Assembly (NCBI RefSeq): GCF_006715285.1
Contig: NZ_VFMX01000001.1
Span: forward strand, 3,906,001 to 3,970,000
Direction: 5' to 3'
Source of the DNA: Arthrobacter sp. SLBN-83
GTDB taxonomy: Bacteria; Actinomycetota; Actinomycetes; Actinomycetales; Micrococcaceae
Length of the DNA stretch: 64,000 nucleotides
Positions 26,461-34,643 of the stretch are shown here, one piece after another. Every line of letters starts with the position of its first letter. Positions within the stretch are counted from its first letter, which is position 1. Under the pieces are notes generated by a model that did not search any database, was not told where the DNA came from, and saw nothing but the letters and a program-made list of their open reading frames with translations. The translations under genes were made by a program, and so were the position numbers.

Positions 26461-26526
26461 GGTCGGGCATTTACAACTCAAGCCCTTGAGGACAGCCGAG
26501 AGCCTGCCTGCTACTTTCAGTTCGGT

Positions 26527-26546
26527 CGGTAAAGGATCCTCTACCG
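26527..26546. repeat. GGATCC palindrome, copy B (best match)
   Basis: The sequence is CGGTAAAGGATCCTCTACCG, differing from the perfect palindrome CGGTAAAGGATCCTTTACCG at one position. It lies between two unrelated small genes. The flank TACCGGACG is shared with copy E. Confidence 0.7.
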
Positions 26547-26585
26547 GACGGCTAACGAGGTGCGCAGACTGCCAAGTCACAATAC

Positions 26586-27203
26586 TTGGCTCCAGGGACC
26601 CTAAGGGCCGCCTTAGCCTCGTCGCTGAAGGTGCTTGACTTCCCCTACGGTTACATAATGATCGCCGATTTCACGAGAGACGAAGCTCGGTCCATGCCGG
26701 GGCACCCTACTCCAGCTGAAGTGACTGCCCTGCGCGTGTGGCACTGCAAATACAAGTCGCTGGGAAGCCTTGCAACTTTTACCAATCTTAGAACGCTTGT
26801 CATTGCAACTTATCCAGACGCTGACCTGACTCCTTTGAACGGTCTCAGTCAGCTCGAGTATCTGAGCGTCATGCACATGCCAAAAGTCTCCGATCTAGAC
26901 CCTCTCGGTCAGCTGCACAAACTGAAAACGATCAGGCTCAGCACACTCCCCAGTTGGGACTCATCTGGGAAGAAGACGATCGTGCATTCCCTGGCCCCTC
27001 TAACTGGGTTGCCGCACCTCGCTCACCTCGAGCTCTTTGGTGTGCTTCCCGAGGACGGCAAACTAAACGCCCTGGAGAACTGTCAGTCTCTGGAATCAAT
27101 TCGTGTGAGCAAATACAAGAAAAGTGAAATCGAGCGCTTCTACCGATCAACTGGACTGCCCAACTCCTTTGCGCCCCTGCCGGGCGTGGATGCTTGGAGC
27201 TGA
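26586..27203 (+). CDS. Leucine-rich-repeat protein of the accessory island
   Basis: This is a protein of up to 205 residues with a run of LRR-like units: VTALRVWHCKYKSLGSLATFTNLRTLVIATYPDADLTPLNGLSQLEYLSV and on through LDPLGQLHKLKTIRL, LAPLTGLPHLAHLEL to LNALENCQSLESIRV. Such short intracellular LRR proteins often occur among bacterial immunity or interaction modules. The true start is unclear: TTG 26586 opens the frame but lacks a ribosome site, and the ATG in the GYIMIADF segment is an alternative. Palindrome copies B and C flank it directly. Base composition is less GC-rich than in core genes nearby, consistent with transfer. Confidence 0.7.
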   Translation: MAPGTLRAALASSLKVLDFPYGYIMIADFTRDEARSMPGHPTPAEVTALRVWHCKYKSLGSLATFTNLRTLVIATYPDADLTPLNGLSQLEYLSVMHMPKVSDLDPLGQLHKLKTIRLSTLPSWDSSGKKTIVHSLAPLTGLPHLAHLELFGVLPEDGKLNALENCQSLESIRVSKYKKSEIERFYRSTGLPNSFAPLPGVDAWS

Positions 27204-27254
27204 CAGACAGCCATAGGGCTCGTACGTCCCCTCATAAGCATGGGAGTCAATGCG

Positions 27255-27274
27255 CGGTGAAGGATCCTGTTCCG
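27255..27274. repeat. GGATCC palindrome, copy C
   Basis: The sequence is CGGTGAAGGATCCTGTTCCG, 17 of 20 positions matching the consensus. It lies 52 bases after the LRR gene and before the 3' end of the next, minus-strand gene. Confidence 0.65.
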
Positions 27275-27327
27275 CTCTCCCTTTTGCTTGCTGCCTCGCC
27301 AGTGCAGGTTCTTCCCAGAGTCTTGCT

Positions 27328-28495
27328 CTAGACGCTTGAACTGCCCGGAGGTGACGAGCGGAAGAACTGCTTATTTGATGTCGATGGCGTGCGCTTATCC
27401 CGTTCACGCAGAGGCAAGGCCACGAACGTTATAGGAACATGTTCGCCACTCACGCGATCAAAAGCCTCCACAACATCTGACCCCAACCTGATCAAGTTGG
27501 GGCGGTGCACTCGTTGGCCAAACTGTCGCTGTCCTGACTCATAGGTATAGGTCACAAGACTCTCGGAAAACGATGACAGCATTCGGTTGTCCGCGATGGG
27601 ACCCATCGCCACGGCCGTCAGTACCTCATCAAGACTCACTAGTACGACTTCGCCAGGAACCCCAAGGTGCCTTCTCCTAGCCACCGCCCATAGGGAACTG
27701 ATGGCTCGCACAGTCAATTCGATGAGAAACAGATTAGCTTCGAGGTTGGTGAATGACGTCGTAAGCCACCAGCTATGTGGCCCTGATCGGAATTTAGAAT
27801 TGTCAGGGGTTTTTTCAAGGTAAGGTGATACCACCTCCGCCGGCCACACGCTTTCCCTCATACACGATGTCTGCTTGATCACCGGGCAGACCGACCAGCC
27901 CATGTTTGGCTGCGTTGTAGAGCGTAGCGTCCCTGGTAACCGTGTGTGCCACGAGCCGGAGCAACTCTTGCAATCCGTCGATCGAACGCTCCCACTGCTC
28001 CTCCGTCATTTCCACGTGGGCGTCCTCCCGGGTGCTCCCTCCGAGAAAAACAGAGCCGACGTTTGATCGAGGCATACGACTCGTATCTGAGGCGTGTTTA
28101 TCTGCTTCCTCTTTGAAAATTCTCGGGGTGGTGAGACTGGCAACTTCCAGCCACGGACATGGCGGTGAGTCTTTATGAGCCATCCACAGCCGTAGCAGCG
28201 CTTCCCCGGCATGGTGAAGCAGAACAGTACTCTCCATGAGCGCGTAACGTTGTCTGACGTCCTGAGCTAGGCGCTGGGTCCCTCCTGCCTGCAGAGTTCC
28301 GATGAGCAGGTCTTGCTGCAAGATAGCCTCTGCCTCGTCTGCATCGGACAGCGTGAAGATGATCGACTGCAGTCGGGCTCTTATGTACTCGTGAGGTCCG
28401 CCGGAAGAATAGAAAGTCGCATTTAACTCGGAGTACTGCTCTGTCGCTAGCGATGGCTGCGCATTCCGCTTGCCCGTTCCTCGACCCGCTGCCAT
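27328..28495 (-). pseudogene. Unknown island protein, split by a frameshift
   Basis: ATG 28495 has TTAGGAG four bases upstream and begins MAAGRGTGKRNAQPS. This frame (ALLRLWMAHKDSPPCPWLEVASL..., NAAKHGLVGLPGDQADIVYEGKR) stops at 27815 after a short, atypical GGGGITLP tail. The overlapping frame continues EVVSPYLEKTPDNSKF, then a segment with ELTVRAISSLWAVARRRHLG, and ends at 27328. A one-base change in the G-rich stretch near 27825-27840 would join them into one protein of about 388 residues. Neither half was recognised as a known family. The alternative is two overlapping genes, but the second has no ribosome site. GC content is lower than in the core, and palindromes C and D flank the wider block. 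Confidence 0.5.
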
Positions 28496-28625
28496 GCCAC
28501 TCCTAATAGTCGCGCTTCCCTGACGTGCTGACTCTATGTCAGAGGCCACTTTGGCTGCCCGTTAGTCGATCCCTGAACGCGCACTCTACGCCCAGCTGCG
28601 CTCCGTCAGTCAGTAAGCTCTAGGC

Positions 28626-28784
28626 ATGCAGATACGAGAGGCAACCGTGGAGGACCTGGCGGTATGTTGACGAGATCTGTGATGCCAGCGGCCGAGCACG
28701 CTGGGACTACCGGCTGGAAATGACCACCGACATCACCCGCAACTCCTGGGGAACCTACAGCCTTAAGGGAGCACTCGTTGCCTG
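28626..28784 (+). pseudogene. Gene remnants: short GNAT-like N-terminus and an unrelated C-terminal tail
   Basis: An ATG at 28626 encodes MQIREATVEDLA, a typical GNAT acetyltransferase opening, but stops after about 14 codons. From about 28655 a different frame carries a coding-like tail (DEICDASGRARWDYRLEM, ending TYSLKGALVA) that terminates with TGA overlapping the TTG start of the next gene. This looks like a deletion that left only the two ends of former genes. Evidence is by eye from composition and coupling, not from a family match for the tail. Confidence 0.35.
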
Positions 28785-29881
28785 AGCACTCAGAGATCAT
28801 CGTGGACGCGGTTCGGATCCGGAGGGTTACTGCGGAATCCACTTTCGCGCTGGGAATCCTGTGTGTTCCGTCTCCCGGAAGTGACCGCCCATCGACAGCT
28901 GACATGAACTCAGCCGTGGCCGGATTACGGCTGCCAGATTATCCAGACCAGCGCTTCCACGCCGTACAGGTCAGTCAGGGGGTGGCTATCTACGTCTTCC
29001 CGGTGGATTCCCCGAAGCACGCAGTGCAGCTAGCCGAGAGTATCGCTGAGGCTGTCCGGCCACTGGGGTTTACCGGCGCCGTCACCGCCTGTGTCGACAA
29101 GGTCGGACTCAGGCCGCGGACCGGCCGTTTCGCCTACAGTGCGGCTATCTGCTCGGTGGACGCAGCGCGGGATAACGACAGAGTTCCGACGGCTTTTCAA
29201 GCCGTCAAGAAAAATTGGGACACCTGGGCAGTCCAGAACCCTGTTTTCAAGGGCATCGTTGAATTCGTGTCGGGCTGGGCCAAGACCAACGCCACCGGCC
29301 CTATTCTGGCTGGGCTCCACTTCACCATGTCCCGATGCGAACCGCACCAGGTGGCAGAGGTCATCATGCGATGCTGCGAGGACATCGGGTGGGCCGAGAT
29401 GCTCTTCCCCACAGCCAGCGGAGACTGGTACGTCCACTTCACGATTGAAGGCTGGATAGTGGCAGGCACTGAAATAAGCGCCGGGAAGGGTGACGCCCTG
29501 GAGTCCCTGACTCACCTACTGGAAGGCATGGCGCCCCTCTACGACTACGCAGCAGTCGCAAAGGTTCACTTCGGACTCCTCACGCCCGTGAGCGTGATCA
29601 GCCAAAGGGGCTTCCCCTCGCCGCGCCAGGGCGAGCTGTCAGCCGATCATGCCGTTATGAAGGCAGCAGCCCCAGGCATCTTCGGAATACAGGTACTCGG
29701 GCCAGGACACCCCGACCTGAAACCGGCTGCCTATTGGGACGTCGTGCCACTGGGCTCCGGCCGGCGGATGTTCATCGCCCCAGCCGCCGAACGCTGGTGG
29801 TCAAGGATGGAAAACTTCCCACAAGAGGGTTTCGACACCCTTCGGGACGCCAACAGGGAACTTCTTGGCAGGTGGGCCTGA
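28778..29881 (+). CDS. Unknown 367-residue protein of the accessory island
   Basis: No family was recognised. The start used is TTG 28778, overlapping the stop of the remnant before it, which suggests former translational coupling. The N-terminal 110 residues (PEHSEIIVDAVRIRRVTAESTFALGIL...) and the middle part (GPILAGLHFTMSRCEPHQVAEVIM...MLFPTASGDWYVHFTIEGW) look like two alpha/beta domains. The C-terminus (GRRMFIAPAAERWWSRMENF) is aromatic-rich. It is soluble, with no signal peptide. It is longer than usual immunity proteins but sits in the same island and precedes palindrome D. Confidence 0.65.
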   Translation: MPEHSEIIVDAVRIRRVTAESTFALGILCVPSPGSDRPSTADMNSAVAGLRLPDYPDQRFHAVQVSQGVAIYVFPVDSPKHAVQLAESIAEAVRPLGFTGAVTACVDKVGLRPRTGRFAYSAAICSVDAARDNDRVPTAFQAVKKNWDTWAVQNPVFKGIVEFVSGWAKTNATGPILAGLHFTMSRCEPHQVAEVIMRCCEDIGWAEMLFPTASGDWYVHFTIEGWIVAGTEISAGKGDALESLTHLLEGMAPLYDYAAVAKVHFGLLTPVSVISQRGFPSPRQGELSADHAVMKAAAPGIFGIQVLGPGHPDLKPAAYWDVVPLGSGRRMFIAPAAERWWSRMENFPQEGFDTLRDANRELLGRWA

Positions 29882-30205
29882 CTTCTTACCCTGAGGGCCG
29901 CGTCAGCGGTGCTTGGTGACTTGTGAGAGGGTGCCCTGGGTGAAGTGGCAGTCGCGTTCAGCAACGCCGCTAACTGACGGGCTCGAACGATCGATGTGGG
30001 CAAGGCATCGGTTTGGTGGCCGATGACTACCCGTCCTCCGCCCAGTGACACCTGACCGAGGCACACCTGAACGGTAGAGCGGACCAACCGACTGCTCCAA
30101 GCGTCCGGTTGAGGATCCTCGAACGGGCGCACAGTGCTCCTTCTTTCGGCGTCCGATCGGATTCGTGTGCGGACCACGCAGAGTTCGGCGTGGCATTATG
30201 GCACG
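29882..30205. other. Intergenic region with palindrome D
   Basis: About 320 bases without a supported gene. It holds palindrome copy D and the upstream region of the SMI1/KNR4 gene. Short open frames here show no family signal. Confidence 0.5.
30106..30126. repeat. GGATCC palindrome, copy D
   Basis: The central GAGGATCCTC is flanked by CGGTT and GAACGG (30106-30126), giving a long near-palindrome of its own, with compensating changes in both arms (TTGAGG/CCTCGAA) relative to the consensus. It lies between two island genes. Confidence 0.6.
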
Positions 30206-30623
30206 ATGCTCACGGACGAGATTCAGCGCTGGGGAAAGGCCACATTCAGCGCCCCTGCATCGGTGAACGCCATCCAAACCTGCGAAGCACAACTGAGGAA
30301 AACTCCCCGGCCACCTTCGGCAACTCTTGGAAGAGACGAATGGCATTCAGGGTGAGTACGGTCTGGGTCTGCTCTGGAGCACAGAGCGGATCGCCAGAGA
30401 TAACACCTACTTCCGGACCGACGCCGACTACCGGGAACTCTACATGCCGTTCCTAGGACTCGTATTCTTTGCTGACGCCGGCAACGGTGACCAGTTCGCC
30501 GTTTCTCTCAGCGGAAATTGCGAGATCTACGTCTGGAACCACGTGGACGACAGTCGGACATGGGTCGCGCCGACCGTCATGCGCTATCTCGAGGAATGGA
30601 TGACCGGGAGACTCACAGTCTGA
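30206..30623 (+). pseudogene. SMI1/KNR4 (SUKH) family immunity-type protein, frameshifted
   Basis: ATG 30206 opens MLTDEIQRWGKATFSAPAS and a QTCEAQL segment, then the frame must shift at the AAAA run near 30298-30301. Dropping one A continues KLPGHLRQLLEETNGIQGEY, the core SUKH motif, then LGLLWSTERIARDN, VFFADAGNGDQFAVSL and VMRYLEEWMTGRLTV to the stop at 30621-30623. The repaired protein is about 138 residues, a normal SMI1/KNR4 size. SUKH proteins are common immunity proteins of bacterial polymorphic toxin systems. No partner toxin is in the window. The homopolymer position makes a sequencing slip possible. Confidence 0.75.
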
Positions 30624-30663
30624 GGAGCCCGATCTCGACGGTGCTGTCTGAAGTTAGAGAATC

Positions 30664-30682
30664 CTTTGGGGATCCTTTACCG
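30664..30682. repeat. GGATCC palindrome, copy E
   Basis: The right arm GGATCCTTTACCG is perfect; the left arm (CTTTGG) is degenerate. It lies 41 bases after the SUKH gene stop. Confidence 0.6.
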
Positions 30683-30905
30683 GACGTTACTGCGGGCCGA
30701 AGCTCCTGCAGCAGCTGCGGCACAGTTCCTTGTCCCGGTGAACCTGTTCAGGGCCGTTCCTTTCACGTGGCTTGGCCAGATACTCACCCACTGGCGGGAA
30801 GGCCGCACATATCCGGGTCCGTTACCGCCAGTTCAGTACGCTAAGGGGACTGCGGCGCGCCCGTGGGCCGCCATCAACGGAATTCAGAATTTAGTTCGGA
30901 GAGTT

Positions 30906-31388
30906 ATGAAGCCGCTAGTTCAAACAAAGCTCAGTTCGACCAGGAGTTGGGTGGCTGTCGGTGCCGCAAAAGGCAGCCTCATTGGCGGGATCTTTATGAC
31001 TTTCATCGTGCTAGCGGGAATCTTTTTGCCGTCTACCCATGCCAGCCCATGGGTGAGGGTGATTGTAATATCTGTTGCTGCTCTTAGCGGTGGTGCGATC
31101 GGAGCCTTGTTCGGGGGAATTGCACGACTGGCGCTCAACCACCCAGTCCGCAGCACTCCAAGATTGCTTTTCGCAGTTGCATCAGGATCCGTCATCTTTG
31201 TCTATCTCGGCTGGGCCCTAGAATTCTTCTCCACTAGCAACTGGCCTGGGCTCGCGGCCGCTGGCGGTGTGCGGGGCCGTCACGAGCGTTGTTATCCGCC
31301 GACAACTCCAAGTGACATGGGCTATTGGACCCCGCTCCAACCGCCCACTATGAAAGAGGTGTCTCCCACGATCGCGGCTCCCGGCTAG
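30906..31388 (+). CDS. Small membrane protein of the accessory island, possible C-terminal frameshift
   Basis: Start ATG 30906 has GGAGAG just upstream; sequence before it in frame shows no coding character. The protein (160 residues) has three predicted membrane helices: SLIGGIFMTFIVLAGIFLP, VRVIVISVAALSGGAIGALF and LLFAVASGSVIFVYLGWAL. After a WPGLAAAGG segment the frame becomes polar and Pro/Thr-rich. An alternative frame from about 31260 reads AVCGAVTSVVIRRQLQ and stops at 31353, a more natural end for a membrane protein. A one-base indel near 31255-31265 is therefore suspected. No family was recognised. Palindromes E and F flank it. Confidence 0.55.
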   Translation: MKPLVQTKLSSTRSWVAVGAAKGSLIGGIFMTFIVLAGIFLPSTHASPWVRVIVISVAALSGGAIGALFGGIARLALNHPVRSTPRLLFAVASGSVIFVYLGWALEFFSTSNWPGLAAAGGVRGRHERCYPPTTPSDMGYWTPLQPPTMKEVSPTIAAPG

Positions 31389-31433
31389 CCAGCGAGCACC
31401 GCCCATCAGCGGTAGATCAGGGACGCTCCGGCG

Positions 31434-31455
31434 CCCGTAAAGGGATCCTTTACCG
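31434..31455. repeat. GGATCC palindrome, copy F
   Basis: Arms CCCGTAAAG and CTTTACCG surround a central GGATCC in the 22-base copy at 31434-31455. It lies 46 bases after the membrane-protein gene and 27 bases before the 3' end of the convergent DUF2750 gene. The flank TACCGTG is shared with the weak copy H. Confidence 0.65.
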
Positions 31456-31481
31456 TGTAGTCCAAATGGCCCTGTTAGGCC

Positions 31482-31832
31482 CTATTCGATGGCCTCGAGT
31501 CCTGCGCGGACTACAAGCGGCTGAACGTCATAACCCGTTGCGCGAACGCCCGACCAGTTGAGGCCCACCAGAATGCCATCTCGGTCGAGCCCATCAATCC
31601 ACCGCGTGCGCCAGACGCTGAGGGGGATCTCCTCTACTTCGAAGGCGCGATACGCCGGAATGCTACTGATCACTTTCTCAGCTCTGCTTCGCAGCGACCA
31701 GAATGGCATGCTGCGTTCACCATCTCCATTGCGGGGTGCAGGGAAGCCACCTGAATCACGGATTCCCCACACTTGCTGGTGCAGGATGACCTCTTGGTAG
31801 AAGCGGCTCGCCTGGGCCGCGCTGATACTCAC
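31482..31832 (-). CDS. DUF2750 domain protein
   Basis: This 116-residue protein matches the DUF2750 pattern along its length: SISAAQASRFYQEVI at the N-terminus, VWGIRDSGGFPAPRN, SMPFWSLRSRAEKVISS, FEVEEIPLSVWRTRW and LVGLNWSGVRATGYDV. Function is unknown; the family often turns up among immunity-like genes. Cytosolic. The ATG at 31832 gives the family's normal N-terminus. It is convergent with the membrane-protein gene, separated by palindrome F. Confidence 0.85.
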   Translation of the reverse strand: MSISAAQASRFYQEVILHQQVWGIRDSGGFPAPRNGDGERSMPFWSLRSRAEKVISSIPAYRAFEVEEIPLSVWRTRWIDGLDRDGILVGLNWSGVRATGYDVQPLVVRAGLEAIE

Positions 31833-31913
31833 ATGGCCAGCCTAAATCACTGCCCTTAACCGGCTACGAAGTGATGTCCCGTACCCGACAGCTGGATTTC
31901 GACGATGGGCGCC

Positions 31914-31933
31914 CGGTGGAGGATTCCTTCCGG
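31914..31933. repeat. Degenerate GGATCC-type palindrome, copy G
   Basis: The sequence CGGTGGAGGATTCCTTCCGG resembles the consensus with one inserted T in the centre. It lies between the 3' end of the AlbA_2 gene and the start of the DUF2750 gene. Weak on its own; listed for its position at another gene boundary. Confidence 0.3.
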
Positions 31934-31942
31934 ACTCCGTGG

Positions 31943-32944
31943 TCACTTCGCAGCGGTGAGCAGCTTAATGGCGGCGAGCTCCAACTTCACCAAATCTGAC
32001 TTGATCGCATTTATCTCTTGGTAGGCGGAAACCCGATCGTCCTGACTGTCCCTGCCTTTGGAATGAAGGACAGCGAACGCCTTGCCACCTCGGATCCTTC
32101 GCTGCGCCTCCAACGCGGGCAGTACAAGCGAGTCTTCGCCGGTGTGGAGCCGAAGCTTCCGAATATTGCGATCCACCGACTGAGCATTCTGGGTCATCTC
32201 TCTGCCGCTGTCGGTGTCCACCCATTCGATCCAATCCCGCTGCTTCCACTCGTGACCAGTGCTCGACATGACCAGGATCTGCATCGTATCTGCCCAGCGG
32301 TTCCCTGCTTGAACGAGGTCTGTGACAATCTCTCGCAGCTCGCTCTTCCTTGTGGCCTCACGCAATGCGGCGCCCTCTGCCTCGGAGCCGCTTAGCAACC
32401 GATCCTGCAGCATCTCCAATTCGGCACGTGAAGCACGCTCTGTGGCTCCCGGGCGGCGCACGAAGATCGTCCCTTCTGGAACCATGGGCCCCTTCGCCGC
32501 CTGATACGACTTCTGCAACAAGGCGATGCGGTCACCATCGCGCGGGGGCTCCACCGTTACTACGAGCACTGTCGCATCGTTGAATGTCAGAGTTCGAGCG
32601 TCCCAATAAGGCCATCCGTGCCCCGTGTAACGATGAATGGCGTTTAGGAGCTCTGCACTGTCGGGGACGCGTTGTCCTTCCAGCGAACCTGGTTCGACTC
32701 CGACTACGACGTAACCCACGCCCTCGAATGAGGCGGCCGCGACGGTGACGGGACGATTTGCCAACCCAAGAATTGCTCGACTGATGGCGAACGAGGCTTC
32801 TGTGCTGGTGAGGTCGCCGTATGCCGACTTCCATTCGATAGATCGGCTCTCATCCTCGGGCTCTGCCTCGAAGACAGCTTGAATGAGCGACCGTACTTGG
32901 TCTGGGGTGCGGAGCGCACGAGAGGTGTCAATTAAAAGAACCAC
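31943..32944 (-). CDS. AlbA_2 (Schlafen-type) putative ATP/DNA-binding domain protein
   Basis: This 333-residue protein starts at GTG 32944, chosen for GGGAGG eight bases upstream. The N-terminal half resembles the AlbA_2 domain: SRSIEWKSAYGDLTS and ASFAISRAILGLANR, then GVGYVVVGVEPG, with TGHGWPYWDARTLTF and VLVVTVEPPRDGDR following, and IFVRRPGATERA at its end. The C-terminal half (about 190-333) is helical with no recognised domain (LREIVTDLVQAGNRWADT...). AlbA_2 proteins are found in transcription regulators and defence or mobile modules; the job here is unknown. Weak palindromes G and H lie on either side. Confidence 0.75.
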   Translation of the reverse strand: MVLLIDTSRALRTPDQVRSLIQAVFEAEPEDESRSIEWKSAYGDLTSTEASFAISRAILGLANRPVTVAAASFEGVGYVVVGVEPGSLEGQRVPDSAELLNAIHRYTGHGWPYWDARTLTFNDATVLVVTVEPPRDGDRIALLQKSYQAAKGPMVPEGTIFVRRPGATERASRAELEMLQDRLLSGSEAEGAALREATRKSELREIVTDLVQAGNRWADTMQILVMSSTGHEWKQRDWIEWVDTDSGREMTQNAQSVDRNIRKLRLHTGEDSLVLPALEAQRRIRGGKAFAVLHSKGRDSQDDRVSAYQEINAIKSDLVKLELAAIKLLTAAK

Positions 32945-33404
32945 ATCCCGATCCTCCCAGTCATTCTGTGAAGTCGGTAGCCGAGCTGATCGCCCGTAAG
33001 CCGGTCGTTTACCGTGCAGCTGGGCAAGGATTTTTCTTTCGCAACCGTTGCTGGCCCCCATGTGCACGTATACCCCGCACGATGAAATGCACGGTGAAGG
33101 TGCCCTAACCGCAACGCTCCAGATTGTCTCTAAACCCTTGCGATATGAGACGTCTGACCGGCGGACAGGAGTGCACGACTGAAGTATCCAAGTTCTTGTG
33201 AGTTGGCGCAACTCGCCGTGCCAACCACTAGTTGTGAGACACATCGAATGCCGCCTATGGCCAGACAGTTTTGGACGAACGACTTCCGGCAGTTCGATCT
33301 AGCACTCGCCGCGCCAACGGCGGGCGCCATGCGTCATCACAAGTCCGGACCGGTTCGGGAGGTCATTCAAACCATTTGTCTGGCTTACGCAGTAGCCGGA
33401 ATGT
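32945..33404. other. Intergenic region at the right edge of the accessory island
   Basis: About 460 bases with no supported gene. It contains the start-side control region of the AlbA_2 gene and the degenerate palindrome H. Open frames in it have no domain signal or ribosome site. Confidence 0.5.
32993..33014. repeat. Degenerate palindrome, copy H
   Basis: The outer arms CCCGTAA and TTTACCG equal those of copy F at the same spacing, but the centre is CCGGTC instead of GGATCC. It lies about 50 bases upstream of the AlbA_2 start. A decayed copy is plausible but not proven. Confidence 0.3.
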
Positions 33405-33869
33405 TCAGTACTGGCCCTTGATCACGAAGTAGGAGCCGCGAATGGTGCCGGCAAGCTTGGACTTCTGCCGCGCGAACTTGAAGCTGGATGCCAGTTCCCC
33501 CGGAACCTCCATGCCGTCGGAGAGCTTGAACCCGACCGCCCGCTTCGACCCCTCGTCGAGGCCGTACATGACGTTGATGGCTAGTCCGGACTCGTAGAAC
33601 ACGTACGCCATCCGCAGCCCGTCCACCTCAAACGAAGACACCTCCAGCGGCCTGGACGCAATGACCAGGTTCCGCTCCGTGGACAGGATGTTGTTCACGT
33701 ACTCCACAACCTCAGGAGCGTCCCCCGCGGGCGTCACGGTGAAGTCATGGTCGTACTTGTTCTTGTAGTAGCGCGCCTCGTTGGCTCGCAACCCGGCGAG
33801 CGCGCCGGCAACCGGCGACGATTCCAAACCAACGGTGGACACATCTTTGAAATCCACGGTGTACGGCAT
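33405..33869 (-). CDS. Conserved hypothetical protein
   Basis: This 154-residue protein has a strong ribosome site (GGGAGGA four bases before ATG 33869) and core-like composition. It reads as a compact alpha/beta protein: MPYTVDFKDVSTVGL, LAGLRANEARYYKNKYDHDF, VVEYVNNILSTERNLVIASRP, and a C-terminus FKFARQKSKLAGTIRGSYF. No catalytic motif, signal peptide or membrane segment is visible. I do not recognise the function; the family appears actinobacterial. It ends the accessory island on this side and lies 70 bases from the hemerythrin gene's 3' end, on the same strand. Confidence 0.8.
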   Translation of the reverse strand: MPYTVDFKDVSTVGLESSPVAGALAGLRANEARYYKNKYDHDFTVTPAGDAPEVVEYVNNILSTERNLVIASRPLEVSSFEVDGLRMAYVFYESGLAINVMYGLDEGSKRAVGFKLSDGMEVPGELASSFKFARQKSKLAGTIRGSYFVIKGQY

Positions 33870-33938
33870 GAGTCCTCCCTGGGGTGTTTACCCGCTCATC
33901 CTTCCAGACCCAGGCCGTAAACCGATCAAGGCACCGCC

Positions 33939-34517
33939 CTACGAGCCGGTGTGCCTGCCGGTGAGTTTGTCCAGGATCCGGTCCACCATGCCCACGCCCG
34001 GCCCCACGGTCTTATGGAACAGCTCCGAATGCGGTGCACTTGGGTGCGGCCTGGTGGGCGCCAGCTTCTTCGCGTTCTCCACCTTCTTCCCGATGTCCAC
34101 GAGTTTCTCGTGCGGGATGTGCTCGCGGAGCTTCGGAAACTGATCGGCTTCCTCGTCCTTGGCGTGGTGGCTCAACTGTGCCTCGAGCTCGTTGACCAAC
34201 TCCAGGAAGGCCGCCTCTGCCGGCTCGGCCTTTTCCAGCTGCTTCATCAGCTTGACGATGTCGCCGTGCTCCTTCTTGTCATGTTCCACTTCGTTGTGGC
34301 CGTCGGGCACATGGTCCTCAATGGCCGGGTACACGTACATTTCCTCGGCGACCGCATGGCGCATGACCTCCGCGATCAAGGTGTCAGCCAGGTCCCTGCG
34401 CTCACTTTCACCGGGCGCACCCTTGATCTGCCCGATCAGCGCGATCATGTCCTGGTGGTCGCTTGTCAGGATGTCCACGACATCGACGTTCGTTCCTGCG
34501 GAATTGGTATCACTCAT
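33939..34517 (-). CDS. Hemerythrin-domain protein
   Basis: This 192-residue protein has the four-helix HHE pattern: DVVDILTSDHQDMIALI, then RHAVAEEMYVYPAIEDH, EHDKKEHGDIVKLM and LSHHAKDEEADQFPKL, supplying the His and Glu residues for a di-iron site. Such cytosolic proteins bind O2 or NO or take part in stress responses. ATG 34517 has a GGAGG upstream; an in-frame upstream extension lacks resemblance and would run over the ribosome site. The C-terminal tail (PHSELFHKTVGPGVGMVDRILDKLTG) is usual for actinobacterial members. Confidence 0.9.
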   Translation of the reverse strand: MSDTNSAGTNVDVVDILTSDHQDMIALIGQIKGAPGESERRDLADTLIAEVMRHAVAEEMYVYPAIEDHVPDGHNEVEHDKKEHGDIVKLMKQLEKAEPAEAAFLELVNELEAQLSHHAKDEEADQFPKLREHIPHEKLVDIGKKVENAKKLAPTRPHPSAPHSELFHKTVGPGVGMVDRILDKLTGRHTGS

Positions 34518-34643
34518 GAGTAGGCCCTCCTCCTGGATCGCTTCGGATAAGCGACGCGAGAGGGCCAAACTACCACGCCCCACCAGCACGATCCATGGGA
34601 GAAACCCCAAAACGAGACCCCCTTGGAACGCATGTCAAAGCAC

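Noticed and set aside
25685..31455. GGATCC copies as chance restriction-site repeats or a CRISPR array
   Set aside because: The similarity extends over 20 bases with paired arms, so it is more than the six-base core; spacing (0.6-2.9 kb, with genes between) excludes CRISPR.
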